Positions 8,489-16,895 of a stretch of DNA of 64,000 nt are shown here, piece after piece. This DNA is from Oceanobacillus zhaokaii (GTDB lineage: Bacteria > Bacillota > Bacilli > Bacillales > Amphibacillaceae): the NCBI RefSeq assembly GCF_003352005.1, contig NZ_CP024848.1:939001-1003000 (forward strand). The letters are read 5' to 3'. The notes beneath the pieces are model-generated. The model made no database searches. It was not told where the DNA came from and saw nothing but the letters and a program-made list of their open reading frames with translations. The stretch's first letter is position 1; every line of letters starts with the position of its first letter. The translations under genes were made by a program, and so were the position numbers.

Positions 8489-8530
8489 AACCATGTAGGA
8501 AAAAATGTATCCTACGTGGTTTTATTTTTA
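8489..8530 (+). terminator. Rho-independent terminator or attenuator before the aldolase gene
   Basis: A 12-base stem (AACCATGTAGGA with TCCTACGTGGTT, one G-T pair) is followed by TTTATTTTTA and ends one base before the aldolase ribosome site. A second copy of the left arm (AACCATGTAG) lies just upstream at 8476-8485 and could compete for pairing. This arrangement could attenuate the aldolase gene; no T-box sequence is present. Confidence 0.6.
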
Positions 8531-8547
8531 GAGGGGGATGATGAAAA

Positions 8548-9504
8548 GTGGAGACAAAGAAGAAAGAAATTCGATTGCTTGATTGTACAATTCGAGATGG
8601 CGGTCTTGTGAACAACTGGGATTTCAGCGAGGATTTTGTTCGACGGGTTTACCTGGCGCTTAGCCAGGCCGGCGTCGATTACATGGAAATTGGATACAAA
8701 AATTCACCGAATTTAGTGGAAAGTAAAGGTGTAGGTCCATGGAGATTTTGTGATGACCAATATCTTAAGGAAGTAATTCCGGAAAAAACCAACACCAAGT
8801 TATCGGCAATCGTTGATGTCGGAAGGGTAGACATAGAAGAAGTATTACCGGCTGAAGAAAGCCATCTTGACTTGATTCGGGTCGCTTGCTACTTAAAGGA
8901 TGTTGAAAAAGGGCTTGAACTTGTGAAAACATTTAACCGCTTAGGCTACGAAACGACTCTTAATATTATGGCGGTATCCAATTCAATGGAACATGAATTA
9001 ATCGAAGCACTTGGAAAAATCAATACTAGCCCGGTCAATGTCGCTTATATTGTCGATTCGTTCGGGAGCTTGTACAACCGGGATTTTGAGTACTTGATTG
9101 ATAAATTCAAAAAACACGCGCCTGATAAGGAGTTTGGCATCCACGCCCATAACAATTTACAAATGGCCTTCTCAAACACGATACTGGGAGCCCAACAGGG
9201 CGTTCAATTCTTGGATTGCTCTATTTACGGAATGGGGAGGGCAGCTGGAAATTGCCCTACAGAATTATTGCTTGGTTACCTTAAAAATCCTAAGTACGAA
9301 ATCAGGCCTGTACTTGAGGTTTTGGAGCAATTATTTATACCATTAAGGGAGAAATTTGAGTGGGGATACATCATTCCTTACGCCATTACTGGACAGCTTA
9401 ACGAACATCCACGATCAGGGATGGCTTTGCGCAACAGTGAGAATAAGAATCAATTTGCCGCTTTCCATGATAAAATGACCACAGTGGAAACGATGGATTC
9501 ATAA
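8548..9504 (+). CDS. HMGL-like (DRE-TIM) aldolase
   Basis: A 318-residue TIM-barrel aldolase of the HMG-CoA lyase-like family. The metal and catalytic signature DCTIRDGG is at residues 12-19 and the metal-binding HAHNN at 199-203, followed by a G-MGRAAGN loop. These enzymes make or cleave C-C bonds next to a carboxylate; 4-hydroxy-2-oxovalerate aldolase of meta-cleavage pathways is the best-known relative. The GTG start follows GAGGGGG by about 10 bases. The protein lacks the C-terminal communication domain that pairs HOA aldolase with its dehydrogenase, and no dehydrogenase gene is adjacent, so the pathway is open. A chorismate-mutase fragment follows 20 bases later. Confidence 0.75.
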   Translation: METKKKEIRLLDCTIRDGGLVNNWDFSEDFVRRVYLALSQAGVDYMEIGYKNSPNLVESKGVGPWRFCDDQYLKEVIPEKTNTKLSAIVDVGRVDIEEVLPAEESHLDLIRVACYLKDVEKGLELVKTFNRLGYETTLNIMAVSNSMEHELIEALGKINTSPVNVAYIVDSFGSLYNRDFEYLIDKFKKHAPDKEFGIHAHNNLQMAFSNTILGAQQGVQFLDCSIYGMGRAAGNCPTELLLGYLKNPKYEIRPVLEVLEQLFIPLREKFEWGYIIPYAITGQLNEHPRSGMALRNSENKNQFAAFHDKMTTVETMDS

Positions 9505-9523
9505 GTTGAGAGGAGTGACGTTA

Positions 9524-9652
9524 GTGATGATTGAAGACCAAAAGGAGGCTTCCAAACTTGGGGATCTGAGGGACTGCATTGACATGATTGATCAAGAAAT
9601 TACTTCCCTAGTGTCCCAGAGGTTCAAATTAACAGAAGAGGTTGGGAGCTAA
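9524..9652 (+). pseudogene. truncated AroQ-type chorismate mutase
   Basis: A 42-codon frame (tandem GTG and ATG starts after an AGGAGTGA site) reads LRDCIDMIDQEITSLVSQRF, then KLTEEVG and a stop. The LR..ID.ID..I..L...RF..EEVG pattern is the first helix of AroQ chorismate mutases, which are normally about 90 residues. Downstream bases do not continue the domain in any frame. It follows the aldolase by 20 bases in an operon-like way. The fragment keeps only the first catalytic arginine region and cannot form the active all-helical dimer. Confidence 0.65.
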
Positions 9653-9676
9653 AGCAAATAACAATTTCAATGCTAA

Positions 9677-9814
9677 TGCTTGACTCTTACCGAACAGTTT
9701 TGGAGCGAGGTTCTTGGCTATCGGCTAAGACGAGAGCCGGACGATGACTGGGCTATCCTATTACCCAAGAAGGGTTCAGGCATCCAACTATCGTTATCCC
9801 TCTCTTACATCTGA
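9677..9814 (+). pseudogene. fragment of a VOC/glyoxalase-family protein
   Basis: A 45-codon open stretch without a proper start encodes TLTEQFWSEVLGYRLRRE, then PDDDWAILLPKKGSGIQLS. This is the FW-EVLGY ... W--L--P-GSG pattern of vicinal oxygen chelate proteins. Only one beta-alpha module is left. Together with the chorismate mutase piece it shows that this short interval holds ends of several broken genes. Confidence 0.55.
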
Positions 9815-9872
9815 CGTGAAATGGCAGCGAAATATTTGGATGAGTTATCGGCAGAAACAAATATCTTGCAAA

Positions 9873-9908
9873 AACGGTGATACACCTATCTGATGGTGTA
9901 TCACCGTT
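9873..9908. terminator. perfect 14-bp stem between convergent genes
   Basis: AACGGTGATACACC and its exact complement are separated by an 8-base loop. It lies between the rightward aldolase segment and the leftward hydrolase gene, so it can end transcription from both sides, although T runs are short. Confidence 0.7.
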
Positions 9909-9982
9909 ACTAATGTACTCCTTAGACTAATCTTCTCCCTGAACCTTGGGAGATTACCTTTCTGATCGCGTAAGCACAAAGC

Positions 9983-10945
9983 TTACGCATCGTCTGAACG
10001 CAATACGACGATGTCTGCCTCGTTCGTGGTAGCCAACGTGCTCTGTCGTGTCACGACGTCTTGCGGTCGCAAGTAGTTGTCGAACCACCGAACAATTTCT
10101 GTGGAAATTTCTGAAAAATACTTCTCGTAGGCGGCATAGTGCGTCGTTGATTTTTGGACAACTAGTCTCTTAGGGCCGCCTGCTTTGTGAAACAAATTCC
10201 AAGATTGATCGGCTGGTGTAACCGCGTCGTTCTCGACACAAATAAGTAAGAGGGGGCGTGGGGATATCTTGTGCACGACATCTTCGGGACGGTAGTTCAA
10301 CAAGTGTCGGGCAGACCTTAAGTATACTTTGTTCGGTATCCGGTCATCTACGTCACGCTTGTAATGGGTCGTTTTACGTTCCGGGGTGGGAACCATAATG
10401 TCTCCATTCGGAGAGACCCGTTCTCCTTCTCCTGTTTTAGCCCACTGTAAGTCATCGTTGGCCAAGCGTTCGAGGAACGCAATCCACTCGTACTCGCGCC
10501 GCATACTTCTCAGCCACTCAAACCCATTTCCAATTCCTACGTTTGCAACTACGGTTTTTACACGGTCATCCATTGAGCCGACGTAGATTGCATTGCCACC
10601 GCCAGTTCCCCCGGATCCGTATATACCGATTCGAGTGCGATCGATGTCTTCTCTCGTCTCTAAGTATGAAATGGCGTTGCGGATGTCTTCAATTTGCCAG
10701 AAAGGGTTTATAAAGTCCTTCGTGCCCCCACTGCCACCAAATCCACGGTAGTCAAGAACGAATACAGCAAAACCAGCCTGGGTAAATACTTCGTGAAATC
10801 GCGCGTACGCTTTCGAGTCCTTGAGCCCCAACCATCCAGGTCCTTGGACGATTACCGGATAAGATTGCTGCTGCTCATCTGGCAACCGTAGAATCCCAGA
10901 CATGTTGGTACCTTCGCTATAAAACATAACTTCTTCTTCACGCAT
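9983..10945 (-). CDS. alpha/beta-hydrolase (S15/dienelactone-hydrolase-like)
   Basis: A 320-residue cytoplasmic alpha/beta-hydrolase. The oxyanion-hole region (VQGPGWLGLKDSKAY), the strand VFVLDYRGFGGSGG, an acid in ENDAVTPAD and the final histidine in KSTTHYAAY are all visible. The nucleophile elbow, normally G-x-S-x-G, reads GIYGSGGTGGG at 107-117. The serine is one place early and a threonine follows, so the usual catalytic serine is not in its standard frame. The ATG follows an AGGAGG site by 8 bases. It is divergent from the OCD/M20 pair across a 560-base gap and shares their high GC content, so it probably belongs to the same acquired island. Likely an ester, amide or C-C hydrolase; substrate unknown. 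Confidence 0.78.
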   Translation of the reverse strand: MREEEVMFYSEGTNMSGILRLPDEQQQSYPVIVQGPGWLGLKDSKAYARFHEVFTQAGFAVFVLDYRGFGGSGGTKDFINPFWQIEDIRNAISYLETREDIDRTRIGIYGSGGTGGGNAIYVGSMDDRVKTVVANVGIGNGFEWLRSMRREYEWIAFLERLANDDLQWAKTGEGERVSPNGDIMVPTPERKTTHYKRDVDDRIPNKVYLRSARHLLNYRPEDVVHKISPRPLLLICVENDAVTPADQSWNLFHKAGGPKRLVVQKSTTHYAAYEKYFSEISTEIVRWFDNYLRPQDVVTRQSTLATTNEADIVVLRSDDA

Positions 10946-11505
10946 CGCTTTTCCTCCTATATGGTTAATATGGTTAATAGCCTTCTGGGCATTTGTCGAG
11001 CGAAGTGGTGCAGCCTTTTAAATGCATCAAGATGGCTTGGTATTGTTTAAACATCCCGAGATTTTTTGTTTCTTTCAAGAGGCTTTGATTTTTTGAATGC
11101 TGGTTCCCCTTTTGAGAGCGTATTCATTTTTTTCTCTCTCAAAGGGAATTTTTCCTTTATTACCTGTAGATTTTAGATATATCTTAGAAAAATCCTTTAA
11201 TTACTTTTATTTGTGTAAATAAATTGCTTAATGGAATATATTTACATGTTCAGTTATCCAAACGTTACTACACATATTTCATAATGTAAACGATAATGAT
11301 AAATTAATTTCATATGTTAATCATAACAGACGTTTTTGGTATTGACAAGTCAGAAAATTAAAAATATACTTATCATTGTGGGGGGATTAAATAAGTGTAG
11401 ACTAGCCGTTGGATTTGTACAGGTAGGGGTATCAGGAAGATTGCATTTGTAAAAAAAATTGGTGCCGGTATCATGAAGTGCTGGCCTACTATTAGGAGTG
11501 ATTAA
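10946..11505. other. divergent intergenic region
   Basis: 560 AT-rich bases between two GC-rich genes. It must hold promoters for both the hydrolase and the OCD-M20 pair, and an orphan terminator-like hairpin at 11104-11153. No regulator gene and no supported reading frame are present. Confidence 0.5.
11104..11153 (+). terminator. orphan terminator-like hairpin
   Basis: TTCCCCTTTTGAGAG pairs with CTCTCAAAGGGAA around a T-rich loop and is followed by TTTTT. No gene ends to its left on the + strand, so it may close a small RNA or an attenuated leader for the OCD gene. Confidence 0.5.
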
Positions 11506-12516
11506 ATGCACAAACGTTTAGTATTTATCACGAACGAGGATGTCAAGAAGCTTCTTTCCCCTAAAGATGCCGTTGACATCGCTCGTGAAGTTTTACTTGC
11601 GCACGCGTCTGACGACATTGGGTGGGGGGAGCCCCGGCAGCTTCAGCTTGTGCCGCAAGGACAAACTACGAATTACAAGGTAAAGGCATGTTATCTCGCA
11701 CAGGAAGGCGTGGCCGGATTCCGTTCCGTTGCCCTGAACCGTACAGAAGTCGGATACAAAATTGCGGGTTTCGCGCCGACCAAGTTTATACTTCTTTCAG
11801 ACGTGGAGACAGGAATCTTCTTTGCAATTATTGATGAGCAGTGGATTCACGCGATTCGCACAGGTGCATGTGCGGCCGTTGCGGCAGATGATCTTACTTC
11901 TACACGTACTCCGGTCGTAGGAATTGCAGGTTCCGGTTACATGGCAAAGACGAGCTTGATGGCGCTTGCGGCTGTATTTGACATTCCGAAGGTGCGCGTT
12001 TACTCTCGAACGCTTGATAACGCAAAGAAGTTTGCTCGTTGGGCGCAAGAAGAGCTCTCTTTGGATGTGGTCGCCGTATCGACGCCGAAGGAGGCCGTCG
12101 AAGAAAGCGACGTAGTTATCTCCGCCACAACAACTACCACGCCTTTCTTGCAAACGGAATGGTTCAAGAAAGGGAGCTTTTTCTACAGTATGGGTCAGCA
12201 TCAGGAAGTAGATGACAGCGCATACATGGAAATGAAATTTATTGCGGAAGACTGGGAGCAAATTCAGATCAAGTCGGATATTAAAAGGCTCCTTAAGGAA
12301 ACCTCTTTCTCCGATGAACATGTGTACGCGGAGCTTGCCGACATCGCTTCAAAGAAAAAGCCCGGACGGGAAAATCCAAACGAGCGCATTTTCGTACGTT
12401 CGCAGGGACTTGTGACCCAAGATATCGCAACTGCGTATTGGGTATACAAGAAAGCCGAGGAACAGGGCTTGTCCAAGGTCATGTTTGATTGGTCCGAGCA
12501 TTTACCGATGTCATGA
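11506..12516 (+). CDS. ornithine cyclodeaminase/mu-crystallin family protein
   Basis: A 336-residue NAD(P)-binding protein. The N-terminal half has the family LSPKDAVDIA and EVGYKIAGFAPTK blocks, IRTGACAAVAA is at 117-127, and the Rossmann motif GSGYMA is at 142-147. Family members deaminate or reduce amino and imino acids (ornithine cyclodeaminase, ketimine reductase, alanine dehydrogenase). The start follows an AGGAGTGATTAA site. The M20 hydrolase gene begins 34 bases after its stop, so they form an operon. Which amino or imino acid is used cannot be told. Confidence 0.85.
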   Translation: MHKRLVFITNEDVKKLLSPKDAVDIAREVLLAHASDDIGWGEPRQLQLVPQGQTTNYKVKACYLAQEGVAGFRSVALNRTEVGYKIAGFAPTKFILLSDVETGIFFAIIDEQWIHAIRTGACAAVAADDLTSTRTPVVGIAGSGYMAKTSLMALAAVFDIPKVRVYSRTLDNAKKFARWAQEELSLDVVAVSTPKEAVEESDVVISATTTTTPFLQTEWFKKGSFFYSMGQHQEVDDSAYMEMKFIAEDWEQIQIKSDIKRLLKETSFSDEHVYAELADIASKKKPGRENPNERIFVRSQGLVTQDIATAYWVYKKAEEQGLSKVMFDWSEHLPMS

Positions 12517-12550
12517 AGGGACGATCTTAAAGTCGAGAGGTGACAAATCC

Positions 12551-13744
12551 ATGAAATTGACAGTGTGTTCGAAGGATGTCCAGGCTCTCCTCGAGCGTTT
12601 TATTCAGATTCCCCACCCGCAGGAAGATATGAAGCGCGTCAAGAACTTTGTGCTACAAGAGATTCGACCTTCACTTCCCGACGGTTTTTTTGATCGTATG
12701 ACCGTAGCAGAGGATGGAGCGCTCGTCGCAACCAAACTTTTGGGTAGACCTGAGCAAGGTGAGGCTGGTCGGGGGAATCGGCCCCCCTTGTTCTTGTTCC
12801 TGACGTACGGTGCCACGTATCCAGCCGGTGCTATGAAGGATCCCTACACTCCCCAAGTTCTCCACGGGGGGGAGTGGGGCTATGAGGAGGACGTCATTCG
12901 CGGTCGCGGCCTGACAGAGCAGGTTGCATCGTTAGCCGCGGCTACCGCGGCGATGAATGCTCTCGCCACTTCCCAAGAATGGAGCGGACGCCCAATTGAG
13001 CTCGGTTTTGCTACGACTGTCTCCGGAGAGACTGGTGACCATGCATCTGCAGAGCATGTCGTTTCGATGCTCGGGCGTGCCCCGACGTGGACGGTTGTGT
13101 GTGTGGCTACCAATTGCCAAGTCGGTATCGGAAATAAAGGTCGGGTCGACGTCCACCTGGAGACGCAAGGAAAGTCGAGCCATTCAAGTGCGCCTGAGAA
13201 CGGCAAAAACGCCCTCGTTGACGCGTGCAAAGTGATCCAGGTTCTAGGGCGAGAGACTCTTCCGGTCCACCATGAACTCGGAAATGCTACCCTTACCCCG
13301 ATCGCCATTCGGTCTTTTCCGGAGAGCCCTCACACGATTCCAGATCGATGCAGTGTCACGTTGGATCGGCGGTTAAATCCTGGCGAGGATCCTTCGCAAG
13401 TCATTCGGTCCATTGAGCGGGCACTTGAACCTTTTCCTGAACTTAACATAAGTGTTCAGCCAGGGAAGTACATGTATCCTAACCAACTCGATCCACACTC
13501 GCCACTTTGTCTGGCCGCAGTGGACGCTGTTAATTCAAATGACTTGAACGGGATAACCGTTTATCAGAAGTCTGCACAGGATGCAGGATACTTTACTCAC
13601 ATTGGGAGCGAAACGTTGTGCCTCGGCCCAGGGGATAGGCGCTTTGCTCACACAGAAGTGGAAGTCGTCCCGATCCGGCATGTACAGAAAATGGCGCAGG
13701 CTTACTTGGATGTTCTTCTTACACTAGGAAAGGGTGACTCTTAG
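12551..13744 (+). CDS. M20-family amidohydrolase/peptidase, divergent metal site
   Basis: A 397-residue M20/M25/M40-type protein. The lid or dimerisation domain is clear (GNKGRVDVHLETQGKSSHSS... PENGKNALVDA) and the C-terminal histidine ligand region is present (RRFAHTEVEVVP). The two N-terminal metal motifs are altered. Where HxD usually stands the protein has LTYGATYPAG (84-93), and the G-x-D that normally follows reads GRGLTEQ (118-124). SGETGDH (158-164) occupies the Glu-Glu region. It may bind one metal, use other ligands, or not be a peptidase. I chose the ATG at 12551 after GAGAGGTGA; an upstream in-frame ATG at 12485 overlaps the OCD gene. High GC; operon with the OCD-family gene. Confidence 0.8.
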   Translation: MKLTVCSKDVQALLERFIQIPHPQEDMKRVKNFVLQEIRPSLPDGFFDRMTVAEDGALVATKLLGRPEQGEAGRGNRPPLFLFLTYGATYPAGAMKDPYTPQVLHGGEWGYEEDVIRGRGLTEQVASLAAATAAMNALATSQEWSGRPIELGFATTVSGETGDHASAEHVVSMLGRAPTWTVVCVATNCQVGIGNKGRVDVHLETQGKSSHSSAPENGKNALVDACKVIQVLGRETLPVHHELGNATLTPIAIRSFPESPHTIPDRCSVTLDRRLNPGEDPSQVIRSIERALEPFPELNISVQPGKYMYPNQLDPHSPLCLAAVDAVNSNDLNGITVYQKSAQDAGYFTHIGSETLCLGPGDRRFAHTEVEVVPIRHVQKMAQAYLDVLLTLGKGDS

Positions 13745-14288
13745 TGAAGCTATGTGTCGGAATTAGTTAGCATTAAAAATATTTAGAATAATATGTTCAA
13801 ATTTTACTTGCATACAAAATACAATTTACTAGCATCCTTGGTAGTCAATCCAAGTTATTTAATGAGTATTTTATTTTCTGTTTAAAGAATAATGAGTATT
13901 TAATGAATATTCCTTTTGGAACCTCACAATTGAAATGACGTGGGCACTTATCTGAGATTACGTTTCTAATTTGGTCTGAGAGCGAATCTCAAACATCAGA
14001 ATATCTTATAAAAGTACAATTTAGGCTATTGCGATTATTATTCTGTTAGAAGGAGTGGTTTAGAATGAAATAGACAAGAAAAGAAAAAATGGTTATGGAT
14101 AAATTTGAAGAAAACAATAGCTAAAGAAAAAGGAAATATAGAATATAGATCTTAAGCTAAACAAAGTTACCGCCTTATCAGGTGGAGCATTAATAAATTC
14201 AGTACTATAACAAATTTATACATCCTAAAACAATAAAATTTGAAATGGTGGAACAGGCAAACACTCTGACTAATAAAATAGTACAGCA
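13745..14288 (+). other. intergenic with a dead short frame
   Basis: The AT-rich interval contains an AGAAGGAGTGG ribosome site before an ATG at about 14065 that meets TAG after two codons, then continues openly for some 15 codons. This looks like the start of a gene lost by one nonsense change, but no family is recognisable. GC content falls sharply relative to the M20 gene, marking the right edge of the GC-rich island. Confidence 0.4.
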
Positions 14289-14340
14289 AAAAGAGAAGAT
14301 GAACACTACATTTTGTAGAGATTCATCTTCTCTTTCGTTT
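14289..14340. terminator. bidirectional terminator-like hairpin
   Basis: AAGAGAAGATGAA pairs with TTCATCTTCTCTT around a 17-base loop that itself holds CTACA/TGTAG, flanked by A-rich and T-rich runs. It lies downstream of the leftward SurA-like gene. Confidence 0.6.
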
Positions 14341-14392
14341 TAAGGGGCATTTGCCAACAGCCCTTGAGCTGTTAAATTTTGTGTGTAACATC

Positions 14393-15154
14393 TTAAATCT
14401 TAATATCAATCTTCGCATTTTTCTTTAACTCTTCAACCTGCTGAGCGAGTTTTTCCTGCTGTTTTTGCTGATGAAGAGTTTGTTCGATTTGCGGTTTTAC
14501 TTCTTCAAGCTTTGGAACTTCTTGTCCAGTACTCTTGCCTTGTTCCGCATATTGATTATACATTTGTTGAATTTCTTCATCGGTTATTTTATCAACCGGC
14601 ACTTCTTTTTCAACGTACTTATTAAGTTTAATACCTTCAGCTATTTGAGTTTCAAGTGTTTTCATGTCCATGCCGGATTTTTTAAGAGCGGCTTCGAATT
14701 CTTCTTCTGTTTTAAATTGTTTTTTCATTTCGTCCAGCTGCTTATTAATATCTTCTTCTGAAACTTTATAGCTTTTTCTATCTGCCTCTTGAAGAAGAAG
14801 AGTTTGTCCGACTAAGCTATCAATTGTTTGGTTTTTCACTTGCTTAGCAGCTTCTTTAGAAGTTGGATCTTGTCCCATTTGCTGCATTTGCCCTTGTGTA
14901 GATGCTAAAGCGTTATTATAGTCGCTTCCTAAAATTTCCTTATCATTCACTATGGCAACAGTTTTATTTGCATCTATTTGCTGTGCTTCTAATTTCTTTT
15001 GCATTTCTTCCATTTGCTGTTCATTCTGCTGATCGGTTTCCGCTGTTTTTGCTTTATCATCATTTTTATCATCTTTACTTCCTTCATTTCCTCCGCATGC
15101 AACTAAAACAACGGCCATTAGACTGGTTATTAATGTAAACATCATTTTTTTCAT
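14393..15154 (-). CDS. SurA-N/PrsA-like lipoprotein chaperone without PPIase domain
   Basis: A 253-residue lipoprotein. Signal peptide MKKMMFTLITSLMAVVLVAC has the lipobox LVAC with Cys20. A Lys/Asp/Gln-rich linker is followed by a SurA N-terminal chaperone domain from about residue 80 (VAIVNDKEILGSDYNNAL) to the Gln/Lys-rich tail. No parvulin PPIase domain is seen, so it is shorter than PrsA. It probably works on the outer face of the membrane in folding exported proteins. The start at 15154 follows GGGAGGAGATTGATT; a longer frame to 15214 lacks a site. Promoter in the 560-base gap to its right. Confidence 0.82.
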   Translation of the reverse strand: MKKMMFTLITSLMAVVLVACGGNEGSKDDKNDDKAKTAETDQQNEQQMEEMQKKLEAQQIDANKTVAIVNDKEILGSDYNNALASTQGQMQQMGQDPTSKEAAKQVKNQTIDSLVGQTLLLQEADRKSYKVSEEDINKQLDEMKKQFKTEEEFEAALKKSGMDMKTLETQIAEGIKLNKYVEKEVPVDKITDEEIQQMYNQYAEQGKSTGQEVPKLEEVKPQIEQTLHQQKQQEKLAQQVEELKKNAKIDIKI

Positions 15155-15718
15155 AATCAATCTCCTCCCTTTAGCTAGAAGTATAATTTCCTCTAAAAAA
15201 TCATCTATGCGCATTATAAAGTTAATCTAATGAAAAAGAAACCGTATGCGCTCTTTTTTAATATATATAACAGGATTGAAACATTTTGTAATGAAAATGA
15301 ATGTCTGTAAAAAATTAAAGTTGAAAACGATTAAGCAATTTGAAGCTTCTTAAAGGAGATGCCTTTTTATAAAAGAAATTTCTGACAATACCTGACAAAA
15401 GATTTGTGAAAAGAAAATAATGATCATGAGCTTAGAAGGGGATTGTCAGTTTCTTGAACGACCAATTCTATACAATAGAATTATCTTTATTAGATTCGCT
15501 TATATTAATAAGAGAGTCCTTTAGAAATTAAGAAAAACTATTTCCAACAAACGTTTGATTAAGTTTCAGACGGTTGTTTCAACTAATATTACAATAGAAG
15601 GCCAATGAAATCAGGGGCTTTCTTATATAAGGATATTAGGGTATAAATAATAAAACGTATTTGGTTATGTGTGATAAAATTTGTTGGTAGAGTTAAAGAT
15701 AGGAGAGATGAAATAAGT
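15155..15718. other. divergent intergenic region
   Basis: AT-rich DNA between the SurA-like gene and the broken DJ-1-family gene. It contains the palindrome CAAACGTTTG near 15549. No gene is seen. Confidence 0.4.
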
Positions 15719-16423
15719 ATGAAGGTAATCATCTTTTTATATAATGGAGTAACTATGCTGATGCGATTGGACCTTATGAAGTTTTAAGGAATATGGACAA
15801 TACTGAGGTAATATTTGTAGCAGAGAAAACAGGAGAAATAAAAGCTGATTCAGGTTTTATAGATATTAATGTGAAACACAGTATCGATGATATAAAAAAT
15901 GCGGATATTTTAATAATACCAGGTTCAACTATAGGGTTTATGCAAGAAATGAAAAATGAAAGCGTATTAAAGTGGATAAGGGAAGTAGATAGTAGATAAA
16001 ACTACAAAATGGACCACTTCTGTCTGTACAGGTTCTTTATTATTGGCTTCAGCAGGTTTACTCAATGGAAGAAAAGCAACATCGCATTGGAGAGTTATCA
16101 ATTTGCTTAGTGATTTTGGAGCAATTACAACAAGAGATAGAGTAGTAGAACAAGAAAAATATATAACTGTAGCAGGAGTATCTGCTGGTATTGATATGGC
16201 TTTACATTTATCTAATAAACTTGTTGGGGAAGTTGAAACCAAGGCAATACAGCTTACTATTGAATATGATCCACAACCAATATTTAATTCTGGTAATTTT
16301 TCAAATGCAGAAGAAAAGATAAAAAAAATTGCAGAGAAAAAATTATCAAAAGACGCAAAAAAGGGACTTGGGTTACTAGGTATGATAAAAAATTCAAAAA
16401 ATATACTTAAATTAAATAAATAG
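15719..16423 (+). pseudogene. DJ-1/PfpI-family protein, two frameshifts
   Basis: Conceptual translation across three frames gives a full-length DJ-1/PfpI protein: MKVIIFLYNGV, IGPYEVLRN, ADILIIPGS, then the nucleophile region SVCTGSLLLASAGLL, TSHW and the C-terminal VAGVSAGIDMAL. The first break is a one-base loss at about 15761 (CTGATGCG). The second is an exact 7-base tandem duplication, GTAGATA at 15985-15991 and 15992-15998, which shifts frame just before the catalytic-cysteine segment. Family members are hydratases, deglycases or regulators; this one should be inactive. An AGGAGAG site precedes the start. Confidence 0.8.
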
Positions 16424-16440
16424 TTTTATCCCTATTCCAC

Positions 16441-16500
16441 TAAATGGTGCATACTTCAAGAACAATAATACTTCTTGTCTATCCAATTAAATGAACAGAA
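16441..16500 (+). repeat. dispersed intergenic repeat, left-end motif
   Basis: TAAATGGTGCATACTTCAAG resembles the ACTGGTGC-TTACTTCAA left end found at 16731, 17451, 18455, 20259 and 20905. It directly follows the DJ-1 pseudogene. Confidence 0.45.
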
Positions 16501-16534
16501 TTAATATGATATTGAAAATAAAGGAGGGATGATA

Positions 16535-16717
16535 ATGAGCAATTTTATTAGACTTATTATCTGTTGTTTAATCATATTCTTAGTTTTTTGGTCAATAGAT
16601 TTCACCAGTGAGTTATCCTTATTTACAATTACTTTTAGCTCTATCGCTCTTGGCTATGGACTAAATATGTTTTGGAAATTATATAAAAAATTTCAGATGA
16701 ATGTGGAAGATAGATGA
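16535..16717 (+). CDS. small two-span membrane protein (60 aa)
   Basis: A 60-residue protein with two hydrophobic segments (FIRLIICCLIIFLVFW and LFTITFSSIALGYGL) and a basic tail KLYKKF. I chose the second ATG (16535) because the GGAGGG site lies 6 bases before it; the first ATG at 16529 abuts the site. No family recognised. It stands between dispersed repeats. Confidence 0.6.
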   Translation: MSNFIRLIICCLIIFLVFWSIDFTSELSLFTITFSSIALGYGLNMFWKLYKKFQMNVEDR

Positions 16718-16730
16718 TTATCTTATTCAA

Positions 16731-16825
16731 CAAACTGGTGCGTTAGTTAAAAAGGCGATTATTGAAATTAATCACCTTTTTTAAGAAGAAAACTTTATTG
16801 AGCTAACGGGGCAGGTTAGTTTAAG
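16731..16825 (+). repeat. dispersed repeat unit with internal terminator
   Basis: Left end ACTGGTGCGTTAGTTAA, then a hairpin AAAAAGGCGATTA/TTAATCACCTTTTTT that can terminate the small membrane gene, then right end CTAACGGGGCAGGTTAGTTT. This is the most complete copy of the family in the window. Confidence 0.6.
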
Positions 16826-16895
16826 TAAAATAGGATTTTCTGCGAGCATTTAATGGTAATAATGAGAGAAAAAAGCCTATGAAGGGGGAATGAAA

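Noticed and set aside
8400..8547. T-box or amino-acid riboswitch in front of the aldolase
   Set aside because: There is a terminator stem, but no AGGGTGG-type T-box sequence or other riboswitch core that I recognise.
11797..12321. Long minus-strand open frame of 174 codons across the OCD-family gene
   Set aside because: It lies entirely antisense to a well-supported gene, has cysteine-rich low-complexity content, no ribosome site and no family match. It is a composition shadow.
12880..13308. Minus-strand open frame of 142 codons across the M20 gene
   Set aside because: Antisense to a recognisable M20 protein and typical of GC-rich shadow frames.
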